From assembly GCA_019918135.1 (NCBI GenBank), contig WBZZ01001116.1, positions 21,001 to 85,000 on the forward strand: a DNA stretch of 64,000 bases, in the 5' to 3' direction. Both the position numbers and the translations under genes were made by a program. Source of the DNA: Paulinella micropora. Lineage: Eukaryota > Cercozoa > Imbricatea > Euglyphida > Paulinellidae. The notes under the pieces are model-generated. The model worked only from the letters and a program-made list of their open reading frames with translations. It was not told the DNA's origin and ran no database searches. Positions 49,040-58,155 of the stretch are shown piece by piece (position 1 is the stretch's first letter; every line of letters starts with the position of its first letter).

Positions 49040-51130
49040 TTACCGCAGCACGAGGCGTGCGACGACGGCGTCCGCCGCGCGCCCTAGACGGGGCAGGGGA
49101 GTGCCCGCTGCTGCGACTGCTGCTGCTGTTTTTGTGTTTGGTCTCGTCGTCGTCTTTGTCGTTGTCTTTTTGGTCCAGACGCCGGCGCTTGTGCGGGGGG
49201 CTGGAAGAAGGCTCCCCCCCTTGGCCTTGTTTTCTTGCTTTTCGTCGTCTTCGTCATCGTCGTCGTCTCCATTCGGGCCATCCCCGTCTTCTTTGTCAGA
49301 GGCGGATCCCCCCTCCTCCTCCCTGGGCCTGCGCTGCTTGCGCGCGGGCTCAGCCGGTGCTTTGCGCGACCCGGAGACAACCACCTGTTGCAGCATCGCC
49401 GTGACGGCTGCGGGCCAGCCGGCCTCCTCTTCCAAAAAGCTCTGGAGCTCGCTGAAGCGCGAGGAAACCAAGTGGGGCAGAAGCTCTTGAGCGAGCGCAG
49501 TGCGCTCGGTGTCCGTGAGCTCACGCGGCCCCCCCTCCGACCCGCCGCCGCCTCCGCGGGCTGGGCCCTTGTTTTCGTCCTTGGCTTCCTCGACGAAGAT
49601 GGGTCGTTCTTCCCCTTCTTCGTCGTCGTCGACGTCGCTCGCTGCGTCTTCTGCGGCGCGGGGCGCGTGCCTTCCCAGGCGGTTGGCCCACGGGGCGGGG
49701 GGAGGTGTAGGCGCGCCGGCGGGCATGCCGGCCCCTGTTTCGAACAGATTCCCCACTAGGATAGTTTTCGAGCGGTCGTGGACGCAGCGACATTTGTATC
49801 CGTGACAGCCGTAGAAAACGTTCCCGCCGGCGCCAAGAAACATGTAGGCATTGTTACTTTTGTGATATATGGATGTTGTATCGTTCGCAAGAGCAGTAAT
49901 GCCTACTCCCTCGTCGTCCTCGTCCTCGTCTACGGGCTGGTTCTGTTGTCTGGCGCGGCGTCGTTGGCGGCGCGCCTCTTGGACGAGGCACAGGCGCCCG
50001 CGCTTGTCGCGGGCCGTGTGCACGACAAAGAAGAGAGAGCCTGACTTTCTGTCGGGCTGCAAGGACAGGGTGGACGTTCTGTCGCCCCAGCGCTTGAGGA
50101 TGAGGTCCATTTTGTTGAGGATGGCGCGCTGGTGGTTGTGGATGACGGCCGGCGGCGGGCCGCGGGCCAGCCCGCCTTCGCGGGCGGGACGCGGCCCGCG
50201 GGCGGTTCGGCGCCCCGGCGCAGGCGGGGAGGGGAGCACGGTGACGGTGGCGGGACCGCGCGGAGAGTGGCTTGGGCAGTGTGTGCGAAATTCTTCGTAG
50301 CTGGGCAGAGGGAGAGCCACCGCTCCCGCTCGCGTGAGGTCTTGTATCTTCTGAGATCCCGGGATTCGCCAGCAGCGCCTTTTGGAATAGACGCTGGGGT
50401 CGATGATGGTGCCGCTGTTTTTGGTGTGTTTGTAGAGCGGCAAGGAGGCGTCGAAGCGGAGCCTGGAAGTCACGAGGCTCCCCAGCTCGGGCGGGGCCGC
50501 GGGCTCGGTTGGCTCATGGACCCGGAGGAGCCACTGCTGGACAAAGTCGCCTGCGTCGTGCACGGACTGGAAGACGATGTTGGGGAAAGCTACGTGGAAG
50601 GAGTTTTTATACCAGCTGCCGGGGTTGTTGACGTCGTTTGGGGGGCAGGCGCGCCCGAAGTCGTGGCTGTGCATGTCGTCGGCGGCCGAGGGTGCAAGCC
50701 CCAGCCCGGCGAGAGCGAGGCCTACAGCGTCCCGGAGTGCGTGCAGGCGCTGGGGGGACTCTGCGTCGGGCGCGTCACCCTGCGAATACCATTCTAGGTC
50801 CAGGTAGAGTGCGCACGAGTCGGTGATGATGGAAAAGAAGCTGCGCTCCATCCCGTTGAAGCAGCTGTAAATCTCGCGATAAAAGGTTTGGGCGTCGGGG
50901 CAGGAGCCAAACAGGTGGCGCTCGGCTTGCTGGGCCCTGCCCTGCGAGTCGGGGCCGGGGGGCAAGTTCAGTTTATAGAAAAAGTTGTGCTGTAGCTCTT
51001 TGCCCTTGGCAAAGCAGGCCTCTCCCGGGAACGAGCCCTTGCCGCTCGATTCGAAGAGTTGGATTGGTTTGGGCAGATTGCGCGTGATCGTGACGACGCG
51101 AGGCGGTCGCCCCGCTCCATGGACAGACAT
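49040..51130 (-). CDS. Archaeo-eukaryotic primase (PrimPol/herpes UL52-like)
   Basis: 696 residues from ATG 51130. Catalytic landmarks: LYLDLEWY with D111 and E113 (metal-binding DxE), NSFHVAF (S177-H179) and TIIDPSVYSKRRCWRIPGSQ with D244 and basic residues 250-252. A Cys/His zinc module follows: C381, then YHKSNNAYMFLG with H423, and FYGCHGYKCRC with C442/C447. This combination is diagnostic of the PrimPol/UL52 branch of AEP primases, which make primers at replication forks. The C-terminal 200 residues are Asp/Glu- and Lys/Arg-rich. From the C7 run at 49214-49220 the frame used here becomes less protein-like, while the -1 frame gives an NLS-like HKRRRLDQKD and runs without a stop into the helicase. 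The last 58 or so residues as annotated are therefore probably not the original ones. Confidence 0.88.
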   Translation of the reverse strand: MSVHGAGRPPRVVTITRNLPKPIQLFESSGKGSFPGEACFAKGKELQHNFFYKLNLPPGPDSQGRAQQAERHLFGSCPDAQTFYREIYSCFNGMERSFFSIITDSCALYLDLEWYSQGDAPDAESPQRLHALRDAVGLALAGLGLAPSAADDMHSHDFGRACPPNDVNNPGSWYKNSFHVAFPNIVFQSVHDAGDFVQQWLLRVHEPTEPAAPPELGSLVTSRLRFDASLPLYKHTKNSGTIIDPSVYSKRRCWRIPGSQKIQDLTRAGAVALPLPSYEEFRTHCPSHSPRGPATVTVLPSPPAPGRRTARGPRPAREGGLARGPPPAVIHNHQRAILNKMDLILKRWGDRTSTLSLQPDRKSGSLFFVVHTARDKRGRLCLVQEARRQRRRARQQNQPVDEDEDDEGVGITALANDTTSIYHKSNNAYMFLGAGGNVFYGCHGYKCRCVHDRSKTILVGNLFETGAGMPAGAPTPPPAPWANRLGRHAPRAAEDAASDVDDDEEGEERPIFVEEAKDENKGPARGGGGGSEGGPRELTDTERTALAQELLPHLVSSRFSELQSFLEEEAGWPAAVTAMLQQVVVSGSRKAPAEPARKQRRPREEEGGSASDKEDGDGPNGDDDDDEDDEKQENKAKGGSLLPAPRTSAGVWTKKTTTKTTTRPNTKTAAAVAAAGTPLPRLGRAADAVVARLVLR
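49214..49220 (-). other. Probable slip site joining primase and helicase frames
   Basis: On the minus strand this is AAG followed by a run of seven G, then AGCC. A one-base slip here joins the primase frame to the upstream-open helicase frame. It could be a sequencing indel, a real mutation or programmed slippage. Confidence 0.6.
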
Positions 51131-51512
51131 GGGGGGGAGCTGTTCTCTCCCTCACTTTTGCGCGCGTCCGCACCCCTCGCCTTGTGTCGGCGCGCCTCGT
51201 GGAAGAAAGCTCGCGTCCTTTTCTTGGTTTTTTTGTGCTAGTTATGTATAAGCCGTAAGGCACCCCCCCCCCCTTACGTGCGCACCCCCTCCCTCCCTCA
51301 CCCCCCCCCCCGCCCCAACTCCCAGCTTGCTCGCGAGCGGATTGGGAAGGGACGAGAGAGGGGGGGGGGGGGGAGACAGTTTTGCGTGAGAGAGCGGGTG
51401 GAAGGGGAGGGGGGGGGGGCGCCCCCCCCCCATCACCACAACCCCCCCCCTCCCGCGCCACACACTGCGGCCCCCCTGCGTGTTGGGGGACGTTCTCAGA
51501 AAAGCGAGGAAA
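51131..51512. promoter_or_regulatory. Divergent intergenic region with G/C palindromes
   Basis: Separates the primase (minus) from the helicase paralog (plus). It contains poly-C (51261-51315), a GA/poly-G tract and a gggggggggcgcccccccc palindrome at 51410-51432. No TATA box stands out. Confidence 0.5.
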
Positions 51513-52196
51513 ATGAGCAGCGGCGCCAGAGATTCTGTCCCACGCGCGCGCGAGCAGGGGCAAGAGGAGGCGCAAGAGAAGGAGGAGGAGTTGAAGATCC
51601 CGTCCTTCACCAGCGGCAACGATCGCTACGTGAAGCCTTACTTGCTGAGCAAGGCCACACGACTGTCGCTTGTGCGCAGCGCCTGGGGCACGGGGAAGAA
51701 GTATGCGCTGGCGAACCTGATTTTAGCTCTGCAGGGTGTTGATTGCGAGGCGGTCCGGGCGGCCTACAGCGTCAAGGAGCGGCGGGCGCTGCAGGGGCTG
51801 TTTAAAGCGCCCCTGCGCGTCCTCGTAATCAGCTCGGGGCGGACGGGGAAGGTGATGTATGCTCGCCTACGGAAACACCTGGAGCCCCACCGCGTGCAGG
51901 TGGACAAGTGCGGAGCGGCGACGAGGCGGAGTGACAAGCTTTGTTCAGAGATTAACAATCTGCACCAGCTGCTGGGGGGGGACGTTGCCCCCTTCCAGCT
52001 GGTAGTTTTGAACGAGAGCGAAGAATTGCTCAGCAGCATGTTTATGGATGAGTGTGTTCGACACCCGCGGTGGGATCAGAACAGGAATGCTTTCGAGCGC
52101 GTGCTGCGTGCCTCGCAGGCGATAATTTGCTGGGACCCCTTTCTTGGCAGAAAGACCGAGGATGTTATAAAAACTCTTCTTTATTTTGAGGGGTGA
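51513..52196 (+). CDS. Degenerate paralog of the helicase N-terminal domain
   Basis: 227 residues from ATG 51513. After a Glu-rich leader the sequence follows the helicase N-terminal RecA-like domain throughout: NDRYVKPYLLSKATRLSLVR (compare NDRWVRRLTLPKKARLVFLK), then WGTGKKYALANLILALQGV at the Walker A position (58-64) and FQLVVLNESEELL at the DExx position (165-170), and finally QAIICWDPFLGRKTEDVIKT. The Walker A Thr/Ser is Lys and the catalytic Asp is Asn, so ATP hydrolysis is very unlikely. It ends exactly at the domain edge and lacks RecA domain 2. It may be a DNA- or partner-binding regulator of the helicase, or a fossil. The intact frame and domain-sized length argue for retention. 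Confidence 0.75.
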   Translation: MSSGARDSVPRAREQGQEEAQEKEEELKIPSFTSGNDRYVKPYLLSKATRLSLVRSAWGTGKKYALANLILALQGVDCEAVRAAYSVKERRALQGLFKAPLRVLVISSGRTGKVMYARLRKHLEPHRVQVDKCGAATRRSDKLCSEINNLHQLLGGDVAPFQLVVLNESEELLSSMFMDECVRHPRWDQNRNAFERVLRASQAIICWDPFLGRKTEDVIKTLLYFEG

Positions 52197-52378
52197 GCCC
52201 CGCTGATTTTTTGGGGCGGATTGCTCTGGACGCTAATTCAGATTGTATTTTAATTAAAAAAAAAACTTTTTTCTTTGCACTGTCCCCTGTTTGTTTTAAA
52301 CAGCCCAGAAAAAAAGACCATTGAGGGCGCGTCTGTTGTTACACAGACACAGACACAGAAAAGCAAGCCTTGTACTTC

Positions 52379-53186
52379 ATGCCGAAAGAGGAAAAGAAGG
52401 CAGTGGACCCGACAGCACGCCAGGACGATAAGGAATGCACCAGGGGCGAACTGCTTTCCGCCCTGGACCTCAGCGTTTTGGCCACCATCCCCGGCACTAA
52501 AGAGCACACGTTTGTGTTGCAGGGCAAAACGCTGGTGGCAGCGCTCGAGGCCGACGGGGTCGCTACGTGTGCAGTATACGGTACTTTCGGATGACTTGAG
52601 CTCGCAAACGCAGCTCGTCCAGGACGCTCGAAGTCACGAACTTGAGAAGCGTCACCAGGACCTGGCGCTTGAGCAAGAAGACTTACAGCGACTGCAGCTC
52701 AAGCTTCGGCAGGACCCTATGGAGGACGAGGACGGGCCTGGGCAGGATTCGGGCGAGGAGTTGTTGAGGCTGAACCAGATCATTGGTAACCATACCAGAC
52801 AGATAGCACGCCGGGAACGGCCAGAGCTCGAGGTCCAGTACACGGAAACCGCTCAGACAGCCAGCTTCAAGCTCCCGCCTGGCCTGGTCGTGCGAGTACC
52901 TGCGCTGTTCTCACCCGGCGCGCTGCTGTGGTGCCCACTGCAGGAGCCCAGCCTCACCGCCCGTTCCCAAACCAAGGTAGCCAAGGTTGGAGACAAGCGC
53001 GTGGCGGCGGCTACAGTCACCTACGCTCTGCCCGAGGGGCGCTTGGTTCAGGTCTGCCGGGACGCGGCCTCCGGGCTCCGGACCACTCCCGCACTGGCGG
53101 CACACGGCGACCGGCTTTTTGTCAGCGGTTATGAGGATGGGCGAGTGCACGCGTTTCGTGTCGGCGCGGGAGGGCTATTTAATTAA
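52379..53186 (+). pseudogene. Coiled-coil protein, one frameshift
   Basis: ATG 52379 opens 71 codons (MPKEEKKAVDPTARQDDKEC, GELLSALDLSVLATIPGTKE, FVLQGKTLVAALEADGVAT) ending at 52594. Between about 52557 and 52590 the coding signal passes to the other frame, which continues to 53186 with a coiled coil (ELEKRHQDLALEQEDLQRLQ, LKLRQDP), an acidic stretch, and a beta-rich C-terminus (YALPEGRLVQVCRDAASG, DRLFVSGYEDGRVHAFRVG). The last part resembles a beta-propeller strand pair. Whole length would be about 268 residues. Family unknown. It ends in ttaattaaaaaaactttt, the AT-rich 3' motif shared with other genes. Confidence 0.55.
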
Positions 53187-53289
53187 AAAAACTTTTCTTT
53201 GCGAGAGAGAAAAAAGGTTTTATTTATTTTTTCTTGTCAAGACAATGAAGCCACCCAAACGCCTAAAATCGTGTTATTAACAGCTATCT

Positions 53290-54345
53290 TTAGAACAAAC
53301 TGCCCCCCCGCTCCCCCTTTAGCCCGCGCGAGCGGGCTGTACGTGCGCGCTTGGTGGCTGGTGCCAAGGGCGCGGGGGTAGACAAAAGTACACAGCCGGC
53401 GTTGAGTCTCGCGTAATTTAGGGACGCTTGTGGTTCCCAGTGGTCCTTTGCTGCCTTGTAGCTTTCCACCGAGGCGAGCGCAGAGTCGCCCCAATCGCCG
53501 CTACCGCCCGCCACGTACAGCTGCTGTCGGTAGACAAAGGCAGAAGCGCCGGTGCGTGCCTCCCCCAAGCTCGCCACCGACTTCCACTTGCGGGTCCGGG
53601 GGTCGAAGCGTTCGACTACACCTAGCACCTCCTCGTGAGTTGGGGTAAACAGAGTCCCGCCTATGGCATAGAGACAGTTGTGCAGAACCGCCGTCGTCAG
53701 GTCGTGGCGGGCTCGATTGAGGCTGGGGGCGAAGAACCACTTGTTCTGCTTTGGGCAATACTTCTCTACCGTCGTGCAGCTGCTGTCGTCTGTACGTCCA
53801 CCCACGAGATACAGCTCACCGCCGAGTGCAGCTAAGCGGGCTTCCCGTCGAACTCGGTTAGGGGGGCTCAGCGTTCGCCACTCGTTCTTAGCCTCGTCGT
53901 AGACATACAGCGAGGCTTTGCCGGGCGGACTATCCGTGACCACATAGAGCAAACCGTCAAGGGCCACGCCGGTGAGATCCCCGTACGTCCAGGGCAGGGT
54001 CGTTCTGATTTCCCAGCTGCGGCCATACGAGTCGTAGCACTCGACAAGGCGCGACGGGACATAATCAAACGGGCCTGGTTCCTGAGTGGGAAGGTGGCCC
54101 TCGATGCCACCAACGCAAAACAGCTTGCCTCCCACGGTCAGCAAGAGCTGGTCAGCTCTGCCGGTAGGCAGAGCGAGCTGCGACAGGCCCCACTTGTGCC
54201 CGTCAAACACTTCGGCCGAGTTGTTGCCTGGTCCCAAACCACCCAGCACCATCACGCCTCCGGTTTGTCCGCCGGGTTCGAGGGTGGACGAGGCATCATC
54301 GCCGTCGGTAGCAGCAGCTGTCCGTCGGGGCTTGGAACGTGACAT
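53290..54345 (-). CDS. Kelch-repeat protein
   Basis: 351 residues from ATG 54345 (MSRSKPRRTAAATDGDDASS); the frame is open further 5' through a GA tract but this ATG begins protein-like sequence. Five to six kelch repeats follow, recognisable by GG doublets and spaced Y/W: VGGKLFCVGGIEGH, LGGELYLVGGRTDD, VEKYCPKQNKWFFAPSL, NCLYAIGGTLF, VERFDPRTRKWKSVASL, QLYVAGGSGDW. They would form a beta-propeller. No BTB or BACK domain precedes it. Kelch proteins bind partners, often as Cullin-3 adaptors or in actin control, and are frequent in giant viruses. The C-terminal tail (KRARTARSRGLKGERGG) is partly encoded by an agcccgc...gcgggct palindrome at 53321-53340. Confidence 0.85.
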   Translation of the reverse strand: MSRSKPRRTAAATDGDDASSTLEPGGQTGGVMVLGGLGPGNNSAEVFDGHKWGLSQLALPTGRADQLLLTVGGKLFCVGGIEGHLPTQEPGPFDYVPSRLVECYDSYGRSWEIRTTLPWTYGDLTGVALDGLLYVVTDSPPGKASLYVYDEAKNEWRTLSPPNRVRREARLAALGGELYLVGGRTDDSSCTTVEKYCPKQNKWFFAPSLNRARHDLTTAVLHNCLYAIGGTLFTPTHEEVLGVVERFDPRTRKWKSVASLGEARTGASAFVYRQQLYVAGGSGDWGDSALASVESYKAAKDHWEPQASLNYARLNAGCVLLSTPAPLAPATKRARTARSRGLKGERGGSLF

Positions 54346-54519
54346 GGCTAACAGCAGAGGAGAAAGAGACAGAGGGGGGGGGGAGAGTTTATGTGGATTG
54401 CAGAGAGGCAGATAAGAAAAAAATAAACAAAAGTTGAGGCCCACCCCCCCTTCCCGAAGATGAAAATCTGCAAATTATGGCATGGGCACAGTGTCCGAGC
54501 TTTTGTTCTCCTGGTGCAA

Positions 54520-54600
54520 CAGGGGGGGGGCGCCCCCCCCCTTTTGGTCGCACGCGCATTGTCTTGTTGGGGGGGGGGCGCCCCCCCCCTTTGGTTCCTT
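54520..54600. repeat. Two poly-G/poly-C palindromes
   Basis: ggggggggcgcccccccc occurs at about 54522-54541 and again at 54571-54591, separated by ttggtcgcacgcgcattgtc + ttgtt. Located between the divergent kelch gene and the next gene. Confidence 0.8.
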
Positions 54601-54706
54601 CTTTTTTGCGCACTAGTTTTAGTGAGTGATCGTGGCTAGAACTAGAAACTCCTAGCGAAAAAAGAGAGAGAGAGAGAGTTGTGTTTTGTGTGGCAAAGTG
54701 CTCTAA

Positions 54707-56139
54707 ATGAGAAAAGGTGGACGGCACAACCGCAAGAAGAAAAAGAAGACGAGTAAGAGCCCAGCGGCGTTTGGGCCTGGGCAGGCTTATGAGCCGGTGG
54801 ACTTGGGTGGGTTAGCTCAGCTGGCTGTGCTGACAGAGGCGCAGAACAACCGCTATGGTGACAACGACAAATTGTATCTCAGAGATCACACGACCAGGAC
54901 GGGCCTAATGCTGCGCGGGTTGTGTCCCAGATTGTCGGAGCCGGAGGTCGAGCAAAAGCTTTCGCGCGTGAGCCTGGAAGTCACGTGTTGCGCCATAAGC
55001 CCCACGACTATGAAGACGTTGTGCCAAGGCTTCCAGTTGCTACCACGGGTGTTGGCGCAGGTGTTGGCAGCCACGTGCCGGCGCCCCGCCGGCGCGCTTT
55101 CGTCGGAGGACAATGCCTTTTTCTTGGGGCTTTTGCCGCACCAAGACTGGACCGCAGAGCAGCAGCAGAATGCGTTTGCGCCGCTGGCCCTAGACATTAA
55201 GACGTGTGAGCTGCTGGTCAGGCTTGCTTGCATAGAGCCCATCCGAGTCAGCTTCCGGCACGACCCGACGAGTATGGAGCGGGGAGTGCTGCTGCCTCCG
55301 CAGCACGGCCCGCTGCGGGGGGCTTGCCAGCTGAACCTCACTGCCTTTCTGGCCGTAGTCGTTAAGATCTACCATAATGTGCAAGCCAACGTGGAGCTGC
55401 TGGAAGTGCACGTGAACCTGGCGGAGGATCTGGCGCGGAGAGGGGTGCGACGGGCCTGGGACTGGCTGGCGCGGAAGACGCCGCCGGGAGAGCAAGCAGA
55501 CCCTTGGTTCCTAGAGAAGCTGTTGTTTGCTCCGGCTGGCCAGCCCCAGTCCGAAGTGCAGAGGGGTTTTGTCAGGGAGATAGCCGGTTGTTTCCGCGAG
55601 GAGGAAAGGCCAAGCTACGGCAAGGCGAAGCTGCTGATGCGCATATTGTGGCAACATCTGCTCTCTCCTCCCCAGGGTGAGGGCGCTGGTGCGGAGGACT
55701 GCCGAAGCGTGGAGTTAAGCCTGTACGTCCCGCAGATCTGCCATTTCTGTGTGCAGAGCAGCACGCAAGACTTTTTGAAGCGCGGGGTCCGCGGCCAGGG
55801 CCGCTTCCACGCCACGACGAGGCTGTCTCCGTGCTGCCTTGGTACCCCGAGTGCGACAGGGATGTCTGCAGGAGCCTAGGGGCGTCGGTGTGCAAGAAGG
55901 CCCCTACGCTCTGCCGTCTGTTGGCCAGCGAAGCTGAGGCCAGGCTTGCGTCTGCGGTGGTAGGCGTGTCGAGCGAGGCGGACAGTGGCAACCGCGCGGT
56001 GCTGGCCCTCGGGGCTTTCCAGAGACAGTTTCTACTGACGGCTCCTGTCCGACAGCAAAGAGTGGCCGCCAGCCTCCTTCGCCCCGGGGGGCATGCCGGG
56101 GGGCATGCTGCTCCCCAAGCCCCCCTGCTCCCCTTGTAG
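54707..56139 (+). pseudogene. Unknown protein, one frameshift
   Basis: ATG 54707 starts a Lys-rich leader (RKGGRHNRKKKKKTSKSP). A long globular region follows (LARRGVRRAWDWLARKTPPG, VEVHVNLAEDLA-like helices, KAKLLMRILWQHLLSPPQGE) with VPQICHFCVQSSTQDFLK. Near 55740-55815 coding passes to another frame, which continues to 56139 with EAVSVLPWYPECDRDV, CRSLGASVCKKAPTLCRLLA and GAFQRQFLLTAPVRQQRV. The last codons run into ccggggggcatgccgggggg, a palindromic element. Total length would be about 475 residues. The family is not recognised. The first frame alone gives 390 codons with a short foreign tail. Confidence 0.6.
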
Positions 56140-56223
56140 CCCACGAGAAAGTATTGTTCCTTTTATTAAAAACTCGACCTTTGTCTTACTTCTTCTCCCT
56201 TTCTTTCTCTCTTGTAAAAGGCA

Positions 56224-58155
56224 ATGCCAAGGGAATTTAAGTTACCTAGCTCGGACTCTAGCGCTTTAATCCAGTCGTTTCTGGGAATCGATGAAATACC
56301 ACAGTTTCAAGCCGCCTGGCCCGGCGAATACCGCCGGCCAGAGTCGAAGGAGTCCAAAGTCGCGCGGCCCAACGACGTGCTAGCGTACCTTTGCGCGGGC
56401 GCCAAGGTGGATAACGGAGTGCTGACGGAGATGGTAAGCGCCGCGAGAAGCTACCGCCGAGATGCGAATAGCCACATTAGATTCACCCCCCTGTGGTCTC
56501 CAGCGCCCGGCTCTGCTGCCCGCGGCACATTGACCCCAGCTGTGTACTGGAGGTCACTGGCAACGACGGTCGCGCTCATCCGGGCCGGTCATCGCGACCG
56601 AGTGCTCGCAAGCCTAGTCCTAGCAGCGGACGGCGCGGGCGTTCCCCCGCGCCGACACTTCACGGTCCTGACCCCGCGCGAAAGTGGTTATTTTCCTTTT
56701 AGCTCTGGAGCCTGGCCCCTCGTGAGCATCAGGCATCTGTGCCTGCACAACCTAACGTTTGAGCTAACAAGGAAGGAGATCTTTAGGATTTGTAACGACA
56801 GGGTGGGCGACCTCCGCCTTCTCAAAACCAGGGTGACGCCCCGGGGGGCGGCCAACTTTTACGTGGTGGACGGCAAGGAGCTTCATACGTGTATTTTCAC
56901 CATGTGTCCTAGTGACGCAGAGGGCGCACGCCGTAGACGCGTGCTCAAGCTGACAATCAGGGACTGCCCAGAATTGAAGCGTGTAGAGGTATCTGCGCCG
57001 TTTCCTCGGACCCTAGAACTGTACGTGTGTGCCTGGAAATCATTTCCAGGCGTAGATGAGTTGTTTGTGGCTGTCGGGGGGCGGGCGCGCGTTATATTGC
57101 AGAATTACCCCGCCAAAAAACTTGGCATTGGCCGCAGCACTCAGCCAGGGAGTGTGCCGCTGACAGGCCTAGAGTTAGAGGTGGTTGAGAGCGGCGTGCA
57201 AGAAACGAAATTGGATCTAGGCGGCGAGTCGCTGGACATTGTTTCTATGCGTTTGAAGCAGTTACCAAAGCTTGAGCGCGTCGAACTGAGCCTTGCCTGT
57301 GTTCGGACTCGTCTATTCTCTGCAGACTTTGAGGCCTGCCTGCGACTATCGAAGCTGGAATTCCCAGAAAAACTTAAATACAAGGGACTCTCGGTTAGCG
57401 CCGTGTTTTTAGCATGCCTCCGCCAGCTCCGGCTGCCCGCCGGCTGGCGGACGACTGGTGGTTGCTACAGCGTGGTTGTCGACAGCTGTGCACAGCTGGA
57501 GCACATCGCGCTGGGCGGGCCCGACCTGTCCCGGGCTACTGCCGCGGCACCCGCGGCAGTAGCCCGGACGGAGCCTTACCGTATAGTAGACATTCGCGTT
57601 GCGAACTGTGCCGGCCTTGTGCGCGTAGACACCAACGAATGGGCCGCGGAGTGGAAGAAGGGGACCGCGACCCTCGCCCCAATCCAGCCGCCGGGATCTG
57701 GTAGCATGTCGGGCACGGCGCTGCCGAACTTCAGGTTGATCATCGACGACTGCCCGGAGTTAAAGGAAATCTGCTTACAGCACCTGTTCGTGAAGGGCAG
57801 TGGCGGGCTAACGCAGCAGCTGGACGAGATAGAGATAGCGATAACTGGCTGTCCCAAGCTCGAGAAGATCCAGCTGCCCGGCGGGCTGAGTGCGCGCAGT
57901 GCCACCCTGCGCTTGGACAAAGCCCCGGAATTCTTTCATGAGCTCCTGCCCGCCAACTGGCGAATCGACGAAGAAGTGGAGATCATTCTTCCTTATCTTA
58001 CGCGGCGCGAGGTCCGTGTGCAGTGTCGGGGCTTACGCATTCTACTAGAACTAACCATTCGGCAAAGATGGGGGTATCACTTTTTCCGAAATTTTTCCAA
58101 GATTTTTAGCAACTTTCAGAAAACTTGTGCAAATGAAGGGAAATTCAGTATTTAG
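56224..58155 (+). CDS. Large LRR protein with altered C-terminus
   Basis: 643 residues from ATG 56224 after a ctcttgtaaaaggca leader. The N-terminal 170 residues are unrecognised (IQSFLGIDEIPQFQAAWPGE) and lack a clear F-box. From about 180 on, irregular leucine-rich repeats recur with a C-P-x-L signature (LKLTIRDCPELKRVEV, FRLIIDDCPELKEICL, IEIAITGCPKLEKIQL). A 17-base inverted repeat with a 3-base loop at 57531-57567 is translated in frame (RATAAAPAAVART). The last 30 residues (WGYHFFRNFSKIFSNFQKTC) change abruptly to Phe/Asn/Lys-rich sequence from AT-rich DNA, so the original end was probably lost at the junction near 58.07 kb. Role unknown; likely protein binding. Confidence 0.75.
   Translation: MPREFKLPSSDSSALIQSFLGIDEIPQFQAAWPGEYRRPESKESKVARPNDVLAYLCAGAKVDNGVLTEMVSAARSYRRDANSHIRFTPLWSPAPGSAARGTLTPAVYWRSLATTVALIRAGHRDRVLASLVLAADGAGVPPRRHFTVLTPRESGYFPFSSGAWPLVSIRHLCLHNLTFELTRKEIFRICNDRVGDLRLLKTRVTPRGAANFYVVDGKELHTCIFTMCPSDAEGARRRRVLKLTIRDCPELKRVEVSAPFPRTLELYVCAWKSFPGVDELFVAVGGRARVILQNYPAKKLGIGRSTQPGSVPLTGLELEVVESGVQETKLDLGGESLDIVSMRLKQLPKLERVELSLACVRTRLFSADFEACLRLSKLEFPEKLKYKGLSVSAVFLACLRQLRLPAGWRTTGGCYSVVVDSCAQLEHIALGGPDLSRATAAAPAAVARTEPYRIVDIRVANCAGLVRVDTNEWAAEWKKGTATLAPIQPPGSGSMSGTALPNFRLIIDDCPELKEICLQHLFVKGSGGLTQQLDEIEIAITGCPKLEKIQLPGGLSARSATLRLDKAPEFFHELLPANWRIDEEVEIILPYLTRREVRVQCRGLRILLELTIRQRWGYHFFRNFSKIFSNFQKTCANEGKFSI
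57531..57567. repeat. Inverted repeat inside the LRR gene
   Basis: ccgggctactgccgcgg and ccgcggcagtagcccgg are exact reverse complements separated by cac. The reading frame is kept. Confidence 0.9.

Noticed and set aside
56224-58155. F-box at the N-terminus of the large LRR protein
   Set aside because: No L-P/hydrophobic pattern with the spacing seen in the other family members could be found in the first 60 residues.
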